A DNA stretch of 64,000 nt, taken from contig NC_036453.1 of NCBI RefSeq assembly GCF_002775205.1, positions 29,489,213 to 29,553,212 on the forward strand, written 5' to 3'. The notes beneath the pieces are model-generated. The model ran no database searches. It saw only the letters and a program-made list of their open reading frames with translations, and was not told the DNA's origin. Positions 12,826-24,970 of this stretch are shown piece after piece. How positions within the stretch are numbered: position 1 is the first letter of the stretch; every line of letters starts with the position of its first letter. A program made the position numbers and the translations under genes. The DNA comes from Xiphophorus maculatus (lineage: Eukaryota; Chordata; Actinopteri; Cyprinodontiformes; Poeciliidae).

Positions 12826-13015
12826 CCCAGACCTATGATTACTCTGGAGCTTCGGAGATCCACAGACAAGGTGGGAGAATCCTCTGCAATATTAAATATC
12901 TGTTATGCATTCTGAAGGTCTTAATGCAGAGTGGCACAAAGAAAGCTATTGTTCCAAGAAAGCCATAGGAAGTCTGCATTCTGTTACCAAAATGTGCTCT
13001 CTTCAAATGAGACAA
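12826..13015 (+). mobile_element. Tc1/mariner-like transposase fragment
   Basis: Resembles the middle of the transposase gene: 'ctctggagcttcggagatc', 'caaggtgggagaatcc', 'aagaaagccataggaagtc'. No open frame remains. Confidence 0.6.
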
Positions 13016-14269
13016 AAATATTAAAAATTAAGTTTTCAACCACAACAATGTGAGTGAGAAGAAATGATAGTTTAAAATATTGTTGACTCAGTCAGCCACA
13101 GTTTTCTGATTGGTATTGTAAAAATTTGGGATTATTGGCTTATTAACCCCTTCTACTTCATAAGCATGTCCTAATGTTATGTTTATTTCACAAAATCTCA
13201 GCATTGGTGTTTGTTGCAGCAACCTGAGAAAATGTTAAACATTTAAAGAATATGAATGCTTTTCAGATAATATTAAGAATGATTTCTTGTCCAGTTAACC
13301 ACATGTTCTTGTTCTGAGAGTTTCTGTGCATGCTTATGGTTGAATAACAAAATGTACATTCACTGACATTTTTCACTGTGTGTGATGTTTATCTGTGTGA
13401 GCAAAAAGCCCATGGCAAAGTTCTTTTGTTTTCACAATGCATTTGGTGTACTTTTCTTCTGTGCTTACAGCTCTTACATAAACCATTCCTTTGACCTTTT
13501 TTCCCCTCCCTGAAATCACCCATATTATGACAAACCTCTAAGCTGTCCACGTTTACCTTTAACAGGCTGAGTCTGATACATTTTCACCTATCTGAAACCG
13601 TACTGTGGTCTGGTCCTAGTTTGACCAAGCTATCCGTTTGTGTTGCTGTTGTTCAGCTCAAGGCTTTTATTCTTTTAGTTATTTAAAGAAACAAATTATT
13701 TCAGCATCAGCTCCTTTACCCTGTGGCACAAGCACTTATTTCCTTGAAATAATTCTCCGTGCATTAACAGAAAGGTACAGTCAGATAATAAAAACAAACA
13801 TGAGGGGACAAAAATCCATGCTTCATGTTCTATTTCTTTTGAATGTTTCATAGGATCTCCATCCATGTAAGGTTGGTATATAAGCTTACATAACTGGCTG
13901 TTCCGATTCTGATATTCTGTGTGCTAGAATAGTGAGTTTCTGTGTAAAGAGACTTTGACATTCACATTCAATTGAAGGGAAACACAAAATTGTTTAGCTA
14001 TTTTCTGTGATGTTTGGGCACATAGCAGGAGACAGTGGCAGGCAGGTGTGTGTACAAAATCTAGAAAATATACTCTGAGAGGCAAATGATCTGTGCCTCC
14101 ACCTGAGCTGCATGTATCTGTTCCTCATAGCTCAGATGCTGAAATCTGATGATGCTTTCATTCCAACCGTCTCCTAATGAGCTCTGCTTCCAAGAGATGA
14201 AGATAAAGTGATTTAAATGCCACAGCAGGCACATAAATACATTGGCTGCTTATGTGTGTACAATGCCTA
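13016..14269. other. Non-coding stretch upstream of trim3
   Basis: AT-rich with no gene or repeat I can name. The ORF at 13638-13853 has no supporting features. Confidence 0.45.
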
Positions 14270-14600
14270 GCAAAAATATTCGCATTCATTGAACATTTGT
14301 AGGCTCAGCTCTGATCAGCGTTCTTGCCCCAGACAAATAGAGGAAACCCCTTAGCATGATGCTGCCGGTACTATGCTTCAACATGGGAATGGTGTGTGGC
14401 TGTTCAGGGTGATTTTTGGTCTGATCTTACAAGTGCACCTTCTTAAGAGTCTGTATTGTTCCCTGGATAGTGACAATCAGCAAAAATGACTTCTTATGAA
14501 TGCAACTAAAATTATAACTTTAACAAGGACTTTCTTGTTGGTCTTCAACAAGTTAAAGTGTGCACAAAACTTGGCAATGAAGGTGTGTACTCTTTTGAGA
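14270..14600 (-). mobile_element. Tc1-like transposon remnant
   Basis: 'agcatgatgctgccggtac', 'aacatgggaatggtgtgtgg' and 'ggtctgatcttacaagtgca' are decayed blocks of the reverse strand of a Tc1-family transposase gene, around the second catalytic Asp region. It opens with a terminal-repeat-like 'cctagcaaaaatattcgcat'. Confidence 0.5.
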
Positions 14601-14769
14601 GCCACTGCATAAGAACTTTTTTAGCTTTTGTATGCAAATTCTGCTAAAGTCCTTTATTTTAATTTGTTCCTGCATAATAATTTAATGCTTGGCTCTACAT
14701 AATCTTGATCAGGAATGTCATTCACAGAAGCCATGTGAGGTCTTGTCGTGCCACCAGCGGCAGGTCCAT

Positions 14770-14916
14770 TAAACCCTTCCTTGGCTTAAGACTGTGATGA
14801 CATCACATTTAAACCCCCCGCTCTTTGTGACTAACAAGAACAAAAGAAACAAAAAGAGTTTTGAGTGCTCATATGAAAGAAAAAGAAGAAGCACCTTTTT
14901 GTAAGCAGGCACTCAG
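14770..14916 (+). promoter_or_regulatory. Candidate alternative promoter and first exon
   Basis: A CRE-like palindromic block 'gtgatgacatcac' lies at about 14793-14805, then a C-rich stretch and a purine-rich segment ending in a very good splice donor (cactcag|gtgagt, donor at 14917). TRIM2/TRIM3 genes often have several 5' non-coding exons, so this is plausible for trim3. Not proven by the sequence. Confidence 0.3.
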
Positions 14917-15569
14917 GTGAGTACATTTTGCTTTTGTCAAGCTATTTTGTGTGAAGCCTTATTTCTCACACAACTTTCTCTCCCACACCTATTTCTCCTG
15001 AGGGCAGCTTTAATATTAACACAGCTGGCTAACTCTTAGTTTAAGGAAAAAAAATCTGATTTTTCTTTCTAACCACTGATAAAGTGGTTTGCATTAGCAT
15101 TTGCTCTTTTTGAAAATGACTATATATGCTTTAGTCATACTGCAGGAACTTCATCAGAAACAAATTTAGCATGTATAAGGTGTAAAGTAAGTAATTATCA
15201 CTGATAGTGGAGGTTTCAGAAATTACATTTGTATTTCAGTGTTAGTTAAATGTTTATCTTAGTTCATTGATATTTCTTTAGCTGGACATCAGAGTAATGC
15301 ATTTTAAAACTCTGTGTGCTGCTAGGAGCACGTGGCTGTCAGTAGTATAAAGGGGATGAGAACTGATAGCTCTATATATAGACATATATGTATGTGGAGG
15401 CTGATGACTGGACTGTGCAGCAGATCAGAAGGCTGCCAAGCATCCTAATGAGACTTTTATTGATTTAGTTGAACAAATTAAGTATATTTTAAAAGCAAGA
15501 CTCGGGTTTAAACATATTTTAGATTTTTTTCCAATCCAGACATGGTTTAATTTATTATCACAAGCTTAA

Positions 15570-15990
15570 ATATCTACATACAACCCCAAGGATATTGGGT
15601 GAATTTCCCAAAGAAAATTTGTCGGGACGTTCAAGAACAATTTAGGAGATTAAGCTGTTTGGACATAATGGTAAAAGAGTCAAGTTAAGACATTGAAATC
15701 TCTACAAGCATGTTGGTGGCAGTATAATGCTGAGGGACCGCCTTTGTGCCAGTTGCACTGGTGCCATGCACATTGGGAGAAAGGAAAACCGTAATGAGCA
15801 CTTCTTTTAAGTTATTCATCTTGAACTTGAACTAAACGGCTATGCTTAAAAGCATATCAGATCTGTGCCAGAAATCCAAGAAATTGGCATAAATTATGCA
15901 ATTTCTATTAAAAAGAGTGATCAAATATCCACTCGTATTATGCCAGAAGCTTATTGATAACTACAAAAAGTGGGTTGCTTCTCTGCAACT
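15570..15990 (+). mobile_element. Tc1-like transposon remnant (second subfamily)
   Basis: 'tggacataatggtaaaagag', 'catgttggtggcagtataat', 'gctgagggaccg' and 'attatgccagaagcttattg' match a Tc1-type transposase 3' half in plus orientation. Stops and indels throughout. Confidence 0.5.
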
Positions 15991-16059
15991 TCCGTAGCAA
16001 AATTCATCCATTTATTAGAAGAAATTCATTAGACTTGTTTGCTGTATAGAACTACACAG

Positions 16060-16260
16060 TATCACAGTGGCTGGCACTGTTGCCTTGTGGGTTTCAAATC
16101 GTAGCCTCTATATCTGCATTGAGTTCTCTGGGTACTCCAGCTTTCCTCCTACAGTCCAAAAACATGATTGCCAGGTTAATTGGTCTTTAAACCACACTTT
16201 ACACTTGAATATGTGTGTGAATGAGGAATACTAACTCTTACTGTAAGTGCTTTTACAACT
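16060..16260 (+). repeat. Interspersed retroelement tail fragment
   Basis: Contains the common fish repeat blocks 'ctgggtactccagctttcct', 'acagtccaaaaacatgattg' and 'aggttaattggtc'. Probably a decayed SINE/LINE tail. Confidence 0.5.
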
Positions 16261-17389
16261 GTTATGTTTGTGTAAATTTTATATTTTATATTGTTTTAAA
16301 GTAAATAAAGAACAGAAACATGTTTACACTCTATTGAATAATTTCTTTCTTTTAAAGATTTAAAAACAAGCTCAAGCACTTCAAGACAAAAAAACACCAT
16401 GATCATTACATAGTGACACATCTGTGGCAAGCAAGCTTTTAAACATTTTTTGTTTTTGCAGCCAAGGTGTGATGCTGTGTGGTTGTTGCTCAGTTAGTAG
16501 GTTAGAAGTAGGGCAATGTTTCAGGGAAAACTGCCAAGAGAAACTAGTTAAAACATCTGCAGTAGAGCTGTGGGATACGGACAAACCGGATTAAAAGCAC
16601 CGAGCAAAGTTCTTCTTTATTTTGTGTACCTTTTTTGTGAGAGAAAACATGACAAATAGCCTTTGTTGATCTAAATTAAATCTAAATTTACAATTTACTT
16701 CTTTAAGCTGTGTGATTAGTATTATTGACCTATTGACATTTTTTCTTCCATCTGAAACAATTTGGAGGGAATGGATTCCATTCATAATTGGCGGCTACTT
16801 TACTGATTTTCTCATTGAACCATCAACAGCTTAAAATATTGTGAGTTTTGCTGTCAGTACAACCTCAAAGAGTTCAGTTCACATGCAGCTCCTGAAATTA
16901 TTTATTTTGCTGAAACTCTGCATTACTTTTTTCTGCTTACTACAGCCAAAAATGTACTTACAGTTTCCAAAATAATTATATATACATATTTTGTTGTTAT
17001 TGTTTTTGTTCTTCTACACAATCACTTTTTATTTTTAGGCTATATATGGTTCATTAATGAAAGATGGTTTTGATTAATTAAAAAATAGAAATAACTTATT
17101 AAGCTTTATACCAGATTTGTGTGGATTCAGTGTTTTATCCAGTTTCTTTCTCTTTAGCTCCTGACCTCCATCTCCTTCAGCTGCTTATCATCTTGCCTAA
17201 GCGCCTCACTGTTATACATTTGTCATTCGTCCCATCCTTAGCTTCTTATATCCCACTTATTCACCTCATCCCTCTCTTATCTGACCCTCAAATCCTCACA
17301 AATCCTTTTACCCACTTTGTAAGTTCTCATCATTTATACAGAATATTGCTAAAGAATTTATACCTCTCAAACCTTTCTGTATTATTTCA

Positions 17390-17600
17390 CTTTACTGCAA
17401 TTAAATGTGATAGACCAAAACAATATAGAGCAAACTTGTGAATTGGAAGTAAATTAAAATAGTTTTCCAATTTTTTTTAGCAAAAAAAAAGAAGAAAGAA
17501 ATAAAAGTGTGGCTTGTTTTTAAGTTATGTTCTCTAACAAACCTCTGAGGCTTTCACAGAGTGGCTGTATTTGTGTTAAATATTTTTGCAAGGCAATATC
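17390..17600 (-). mobile_element. Tc1/mariner-like terminal fragment
   Basis: A terminal-repeat block (atgtgatagaccaaaacaat, gtgaattggaagtaaatt) followed by 'ttctctaacaaacctctgag' and 'agagtggctgtatttgtgtt', the reverse of the sequence just upstream of a Tc1 transposase start. Confidence 0.6.
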
Positions 17601-18329
17601 TTTTTACATTCCATTCTTGCCAACTTATTAAGGTTATTTGCTGACTGAGAATGAAAAAAAAACATTTTGGATCTTGGGAGTCTCACCAATCACCAATCAA
17701 AAGACACGCCAGATGAACCTCAACATCAAATTTTACTTCACCCATTCCACCACTTTGGTGAAACCCACATTAGCTTATTTATTTTTAATCATTAGAACAA
17801 ATTAAGGCTGCAGTGCTGCTTGTGGGATATTGTTTATTTCCGATGTAATACCTAAAATGACTCTGTGGAAAGATAAAATTCTCTCAAATTGTTCAATCAA
17901 GGGAAAAACTGTTTATTGAAATCAATTTTGAAATATTAGATCAAGTTTTACTAACCCATTTTAGAAGACCATGAAATATTTGAAACAGTGTCACATTTTG
18001 GGTGCCTCCACAGCCAATTCCTTGCTGGTTGGACTATATCTGAGTGCTCTCATCGTCCTCTCATCCCTGACTTCCTGCTACACCCACCGCAGCAGTCTGC
18101 AGGCCCATGAGTTTTGAATGATGGGAGATTTTTAGAAAAGGTGTGGGAGGAACCAGAGGAAGCGGTGCGGGGGAGGAGGAATGACTGAACTCAATCCGCA
18201 CAGATTAATGGCAGATTGATGGGGTGAGAACTGTCACCTTCTGGCCCAGATTATGCTCCGACCACATCATAAGGACACAGAACTTCGGCAGAGTGTGCAA
18301 AATTGAGTTATTGGCAGAACATTAGCGCC

Positions 18330-18700
18330 TTGTAAAAGTGTGCAATTTAATTTCATTATAAGTGCAGCTGTTCTGCGAAGGCTTCAGATGTTTATTAGAG
18401 AACATATGTGAACAAACATCATGAAGACCAAGGGATACAGTAGATGGGCTGGGATTAAAGTTGTGGAGAAATTAGCCCAAAACACATCTTGTGTTTCTTC
18501 AGCATGGTCAAAGATGGTGGATGAAGCTAAATGTATGGTAACAAAAGAGGAAATATATAGACAAAAACAATAAACACCCAAGTGATTTAGAATTAAATCT
18601 AAATACAATTGAGAATTGGGGACAAATGTGAAAATTCATATTAACAAATGCTTCCCGTCCAATCTGACTGAGCTTGATGTGCAAAGCCAATAGATACAAA
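18330..18700 (+). mobile_element. Tc1/mariner-like transposon remnant
   Basis: 'gcagctgttctgcgaaggct', 'catcatgaagaccaaggga' and 'attaaagttgtggagaaatt' are the 5' end of a Tc1 transposase region. 'ccgtccaatctgactgagct' and 'gatgtgcaaagcc' come from its 3' part, so the middle has been deleted. Confidence 0.6.
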
Positions 18701-18989
18701 CAGCACAGAAAAATGACTATATAATAATTATCCAAAATCAGTCCTTAATGGCTGCTGTCCTGTATGCCAGTTCAATACACCTGAACCAGACAAAAGGTAC
18801 ATTATTGCATTGCAGTATCAGACAAGAGGTCTGATAATGCAAGGACACATCTAAAATTGTACCAAGTGGAAACAGCAAAAATGACTCAGGGAAGACTATG
18901 TTTGCAGAATTTAACAAGTTGTGAAAAAGGTTGTAGGGATGTGAAAACTTTTCCAAAAAATTGTGTAATGAAAATCCACTTTCAGTGAT

Positions 18990-19680
18990 CGTGTCAGGCT
19001 TTTTTTCTTGGTTGCTTGTTTTGCTGAGGCTTATAATCCAAATGTGTTTTAAAAATTGGAAAGGAGACATTAGTAGTTAAATTCCATTGGCTCTCCTTTA
19101 TTTTCTAGCTTGTTGGCTCTTGTGCGTGCTTATAGGGTTGGTAAAAAAAACGATGCGTTCATTAAAAAAAAAAACTAGCATGCGTAGCATGTGCTCACCG
19201 CTGTAACCGCTGCAAACGTCCACAAACCCGCTGCCACCAGTGTAACACTACGATGTGAATTGAATCGGTGTTACCGTAGAATAAGAGGTCGTGGGTTGAG
19301 AAAGAGCAGAACACTGAAAGGGAGTAGAGTAGCTGTCCAGACTTTTATTGAACCTCCATTTTAACAGAACAGAAGCCGTCTCACACACACACAAAAAAAA
19401 ACCAACGAAGAAGAAAGAAACGGCTCCTCTTACAGGCACAGCACAATTCCTTAACTATGGATCAACTGTAGTAACTGATCTTGTATATAATCACATTAAT
19501 TCAAAAGGAAAAAATAAATCATCTTACATTAGTAACACGAATTATTCATCTTTCAACAGACCTGTTTTATAACGACACATTTTATCTCGAGGCAGCAGGT
19601 TGGCTTGCTTATATTGGACATTTTTCTCTTTCTGTCTCTACTCTCACTCCCTCTCACTAGCACAAATTGTTGCCCTATGA
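18990..19680. other. Non-coding stretch
   Basis: No gene recognised. Contains A-runs at about 19145-19175 and 19389-19402. Short ORFs on both strands have no homology I recognise. Confidence 0.4.
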
Positions 19681-20020
19681 TGCAATCTGTCATCCCCGCT
19701 AGCCTAAGTTTCCCAGCCAATCAGAGCGCGGCAGTAGGAGGGTATCCAGTCGACTCATGCTTGTAAACAGCTCTGTCAGTAGGAGGGCCTTTTTAAAATC
19801 CCAGCCCCACCCTCTGTTGTCATCTCCGTTCAGCCTGTTTCAGTACGTATGGTTTTACATGGAAATAGGAAAAGGAAGGGGAAGAGAGGGAAGAGACAGA
19901 GGAGATGAAAGTGAGCAGTAACGTGTGAGTCAGGGCGTGCGGTTGTTCCTCAGGGAAACTCTCACGGACCAGCTATGAAACCTTTTACGCGGCTGCTGTC
20001 CTCTCTGCTGACAGTAGGTA
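19681..20020 (+). promoter_or_regulatory. Candidate trim3 promoter and 5' UTR exon
   Basis: A CCAAT box (ccaatcagagcgcg, from 19717) lies in the most CpG-rich stretch of the upstream region. A purine-rich transcript-like segment follows and ends near 20013-20017 at a GT donor (gaca|gtaggt or gacagtag|gtagtg). It is the closest good promoter candidate to the first trim3 coding exon, about 4.9 kb downstream. A short upstream ORF (MKPFTRLLSS...) starts at about 19975. Inference. Confidence 0.4.
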
Positions 20021-20481
20021 GTGTCTCTGTCAACTCTTGACTCTTTAGCCTTATGTTCGTGTTGTCTGCATTTGTGACTGTATAGTTTTCAGACTGGTGT
20101 TTGCACAGGCCGTCAGCACACATTTACTGGTGTTGCACAGGTGCATCATAGTGACCAGAAGCAGAAGAAAATATTCGTTGTATTTACAATGTCTGCCTCT
20201 TCCTTGTACTCAGTTGTTAAAATGTAAGGTTAACACCGCACTGCTTTTGTCTATATTTATATACTTAAACCATAAGGAGGAGTACGCATAAACTGTGAGA
20301 CCTTTACTGTAGCATAACCTCAACAGCAGAGGTTTTTGCTCTGAAAGAGAAAATGAGCAGCTTTTGTGTTCTACAAAGTCGACAGTGAAAGGAAGTATTG
20401 TGTGCCTGGGTGTTAGCTTTTCGTTACAACAAAACAATTGCTGGACTCATGCATTGTAATACACACCCACAAACAGTTTAG

Positions 20482-20482
<1 letters not shown>

Positions 20483-20563
<81 letters not shown>

Positions 20564-20572
20564 ACACACACA
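20483..20572. repeat. (CA)n microsatellite
   Basis: About 90 bases of nearly pure CA dinucleotide repeat with a single T interruption near 20559. Such long tracts are typical of fish introns. Confidence 0.97.
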
Positions 20573-21189
20573 TAGTCTAATCCTAAGAGTTTTTTGAGGG
20601 GAATTACTCAAGCCTGAGGTCATCCACAACATTGCTACTGGTTCACAGTGAGCATCATTCAGGGAAATTAAAACACTCATCATTTTTATGGCATCAACTG
20701 ACAGCTCCCTGCAAGATGCTTCCCTTCATGAATAATTTTTTTTTAAACTTCCTGCAGTCCTGCCTCTGTGGATTTGGCATCTAGCTACCCCACTGTGTTG
20801 GACTGCAGAGGCTAAATTCAAATCTGCACGCCTTCAATCACTTCAGAGTCTGACAGTCGACCAGTCACGGTTGCTTAAGAGCATCAAATCAAAAAATTCT
20901 GCCTCACTTTGGAGTTTAACTGTGCATGAATAAATGCTTGGAGATATCAGCAATTTTCTGAAGGCATTTAACATATTTATGATCGTGCTCACCTCTTCTT
21001 TGATATGGAGCAAGAGCTGTTGCATTTTATTTCTTTGCTCCCTTTGCATCAGTTTTGAAAATGTATTCATTTAATAAGAACAAAATCAGTTTTAAAATGC
21101 CTCTTCATGCTTGAGTCAAACATTTCAAATGAAAGCTTAAATTAAAGTGACATTTTTTGTTATGTCCTCCCTGTGCCAATAAATTCAAA

Positions 21190-21610
21190 CACATCAAGTG
21201 AAAATGTATTCAGTCCACATTTTATTTTCCTCAATTTATACATGAGATGTCAAACTCCATTTATTTTATTCATTTAGTGATTTATGTATTGATTGATGGC
21301 AGCCTGAATCTTCTTGGAGTTTATTTGAAAAAACTCAGCATACCCTTTTCCTTCTGAGTTTTCTCATACTGTTTTCACCACAAAGTTTGCCATTTGATGT
21401 CTGAACTTTGACTGTACCCTAAGACGTATGCTACACCAGTCTAGCTGTAAGTTTAGGGTTGTCTTGCTGGAGGATGAACCTCTGTCCCAACCTCCAGTCT
21501 TTTAAAGCCTCTAACAGCTTTCCTTTAAGGATTCCCCTGTGTTTAGATCCATTAATCAACAACAATCAGAGTAGTTGATCCTGCTGAAGAAAAGCATACA
21601 ATTCCTATCT
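21190..21610 (-). mobile_element. Tc1/mariner-like transposon remnant
   Basis: Reverse-strand transposase blocks: 'gaacctctgtcccaacctcc', 'agcctctaacagctttcctt', 'tcctgctgaagaaaagcata'. A terminal-repeat-like 'gaaaatgtattcagtccaca' lies at about 21200. Confidence 0.6.
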
Positions 21611-21903
21611 TGCTATGTATGTTGGCTATGACAAAAATATGTATTTTATGGACCTAAGCTTAAGGGAATTAATTGTCTTTTTTGAAACTTCATGTCCTGT
21701 CAAGTCTTTGTCAAATGTGTGTTGCTTTTGAACATCACAATTTCACATAGCGTTGATGCATTGGGGTTAAGGGTGTAGAATTCAGAGTTCTGCTGCATCA
21801 GGATGGGGTTTCTTACTTTTGCCAGGATGTCGTTGCCTGCTTCACATTTATTTTCTAACCATCTCGGAATGAAGGTTCAGTGCTTTGTGAGTAATAAAGT
21901 GAG

Positions 21904-21943
21904 TAATAATTATATGAACTCTTAGGTGCTCATATAATTATTA
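21904..21943. repeat. Perfect hairpin, 14-bp stem
   Basis: TAATAATTATATGA (21904-21917) and its exact reverse complement (21930-21943) flank a 12-base loop. Confidence 0.75.
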
Positions 21944-22239
21944 GCTGAATTAATCAGAATGTATGTTGGGGACCTGTAAGATGATGCATGCAGAGGTGAT
22001 TGGTATTTTGGTAGATTGAGATTTTAATGTTAGGTCATTTATGAAACATTTGGATAGTATCTAATTTGGCATGCTTCATTCTATATAAAATGAAATATGT
22101 ATAAAAGCCAAATATGTGCTTTAGATAAGGTGTTTTAGCATGCAAAAGAATGTAGCAGCCTAACTAAGCTGTCAATCAAATTGTGTGTGCTAAAGTATCC
22201 TACTCCTACTCCTAACGGTTGGTGGCCTTGTTTTTAGTG

Positions 22240-22575
22240 TACATATTGTTGTCAGTGATTTCTTCGTTCTGCACGTCAGGCAGCAATCAGGTCAGGGTCT
22301 GGCTAATGAAGTTGTACTCAGCTTTCCAAAATATGACATTAATCAGAGTTAATTCATGATGTAAAACGGGGGCAACTGCTTTAGTACATAAAGCCAGACT
22401 GGTTTGGATGACATTTTTCCTTAAATGAAACATCATTTGAAAACTGCCTTTTGTATATTCACTCTGTTTTTTTTTAAACTCTGTTTAGTTATGTGAAACA
22501 TTTAAGTGTGGCAAAAATTAATAAATAAATAAGAGGAAATTCATAAAAGGCTAAATACTTTTTCACAGTATAGTA
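22240..22575 (+). mobile_element. Tc1-like right-end fragment (second subfamily)
   Basis: 'gatttcttcgttctgcacgt', 'tctggctaatgaagttgtac', 'tgaaacatttaagtgtggca' and 'ctaaatactttttcacagta' form the right end of the same element family found complete-length but decayed at 32940-34120. Confidence 0.55.
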
Positions 22576-24480
22576 TGCGTCTTCGTATCTGGTTCATTAA
22601 GAATAAACTCTTCCCTTTTAGTTTAAAGCCAAGAGCAGAACGATTCATATTCACGTATATTTAGAGAAACTTAAGATACTTGCTGCTAAACATTTTATTT
22701 GTTCACACCGTTCTCACATGGTGAAAGTTCTGTGTCATTTATATGACTAAAAGCAACAGATATGACCTTTAACCCCATCACTGTAAGGGCTGCCTGACAT
22801 TGGATCTTCTCTGCAAGTACTAGAAAGATATACACTTAGGCTCTTAATCACCAAGATTGTATGTTTGCGTGTGACAATAGGGTATGTGTACAGATTGAAT
22901 TGATTGAGGGCTGCATTAGATTCAGGTTCAACAGATGTGCAGAGAAGAACAGAGTGAGGTGAGGGCTGATAAATTGAACTCAACCTTTGAACATGAAGTT
23001 GGATGTTCTTTATACTGTAACAGTTGAAATCTTACTGCATATGTTCAATATGCTTGTTTCAGACACAAACTGCTCTCTGTTTAGTCTTTGAGCAAGGAAA
23101 TGAGTGCATGCCTGATACATAAATAATATATATGCTGACCTACTGAGAAAATGTGATCAAACCACATGGATGGAACCAGTTAGCAACACCGAGATGCAAA
23201 CTAACATAGGGTAAAGCTCTGAAAGGACACAGCCACAAGAAGTGTCCAGAACAAAAATAAATCTGACATGGTGCTTAATTGTTTTATTGGATTCTTCTTT
23301 TATAGACCAGCTACAAAAATATTTTATCAGCTGCTGGCGGCATGGTTTTTAAGTATAAAGGTTGTGGTTGCACAAATGAATATGGAAGTGGGCCATATAT
23401 AGACAGGAGTGGTATGTGTTGCTAGGCAGAATATCCAGGTCTGCAGCTGTATTTCTACAGTAGATGAGATTATGTAAAGCTGGTGGCTCTGTTGCTCTGC
23501 TGACCCACAAAGATTTAGCAACCATTAAATTTCAGTGTCTACGGCATTTAAAATCTCTTTTAGAGTGGGGATTTCAGAATAATTCAGGGCAAATATTTTC
23601 TTTCATTAAGTGTTTGAAGCAAACTATGTCCAAAGGGATAATTCAATGTATAATCACAGTCAGGTGGGAAACATGCATGTCTAAATGAACGTGACTGTAT
23701 TTACAACAGTGCATATTCTTTAAGATTATTATGTAATTTGTGAATATAGTTCAGATCTTCAGTTCTTTTCAGTAAAAACATGAATTCATTGGTTAAACAA
23801 GGAGCATTTACATCAAACTCCTGAAATCATTATGGATACTTTTGAGGTAATAGATGAGTAACTATGGTTTCACATGGCGTATCCATTTGTAGTAATGGCA
23901 CTTCATTTTAAAGAAGCTTTGTCAGAAAACATGTCTTTTGTGCTAAAGTCTGTTTTACAATACAGATTAGCTATGAAAACCTATAAAAAGGCTGATTGTA
24001 ATTTATTCATGTTTCAAGCTTTCAAAATATTAGATTTTCTGGCTCTAATATATTCATATCTGTGCTTAAAGAAGCCCAAAGTACCCAACCCCAAGTGATG
24101 TTGTCAGATCATATGCATGTTGCAATAAAAGGCAAAGAAATGCTAAAATTTATATTTTTCCCAGTTTCACTATGTAGGCTCTCATTTTAGTTTGCTGTTG
24201 TCCCATAAAAAGATACATTTCCATTGTTTGGCAAATCTTCTTTTGTGTGTATTTGGCAAAAACAATTATATTTTAGTTGCAGTTACAGGCACTATCATTG
24301 TATCTAACAGTTGGCATGTTTTCCCTCACTTTAAGAAAAGTTAGAATGTGGCTGCATTTTTACAACATGTTGCTATCCCTTTTGGCACTTCTGAGCATGA
24401 CTCAGCTGTTGAATTGTGTCACATGCTCCATCTACTTAATTTGGATATTCTGGCCTTAATCACTTCTCTGCAAACTGGAA
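22576..24480. other. Non-coding stretch upstream of trim3 coding exons
   Basis: No exon, RNA gene or named repeat seen. The short ORFs here lack splice or homology support. Confidence 0.45.
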
Positions 24481-24512
24481 TAAAATGCAAAACAACCTTG
24501 TTTTGCATTTTA
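24481..24512. repeat. Perfect hairpin, 15-bp stem with 2-base loop
   Basis: TAAAATGCAAAACAA (24481-24495), CC, and TTGTTTTGCATTTTA (24498-24512) are exactly complementary. It lies about 430 bases before the first trim3 coding exon. Confidence 0.8.
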
Positions 24513-24970
24513 CATTTTTATCCTGGGGCCACTTATGTGCGTCTCCCTCCTAATCTCTAAAAAACATATTTTTTCTAAGTGTGTACTTGTTCTAACTAGT
24601 TGAACCATCATCAATTTTATTAGTTAACTTGGTTATTTTGTGTCTTTTTTCCATGCTTTTTGTAAATTGTGGATACAGTTTTTTTCTTTGGTATTACTGG
24701 TTTTCTTACATACTTGGTGTACACTCAGACTCCTATCTCGCCTGGTAACTGTTTTTGGCTTTAACTTATAAATTCCAGCATAACAAAAACACTTTAAAAA
24801 ATCTTGCAATTATAAATCTTTCTGTACTTCAGTTTCTGATACGACGTGAATGAAGCCCTAAATTTCACACCTAATAGGAAAGCAGAGTCTAGAATCTGAG
24901 TAGCTTGTCTGATTCATTTAATATTTTTCTATCCCTGCAGGTTGACTGCTGTCATTCTCTGTGGCATTAA

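Noticed and set aside
17121..17441. 106-codon ORF starting MDSVFYPVSFSLAPD
   Set aside because: Low-complexity hydrophobic sequence from pyrimidine-rich DNA, running into a Tc1 terminal repeat; no homology recognised.
18050..18225. Conserved-looking GC-rich block ending at a GTGAG donor-like site
   Set aside because: No acceptor, promoter motif or frame could be paired with it; too weak to call an exon.
20447..20683. Open frame of alternating Cys-Val on the minus strand
   Set aside because: It is the translation of the CA microsatellite and has no other coding character.
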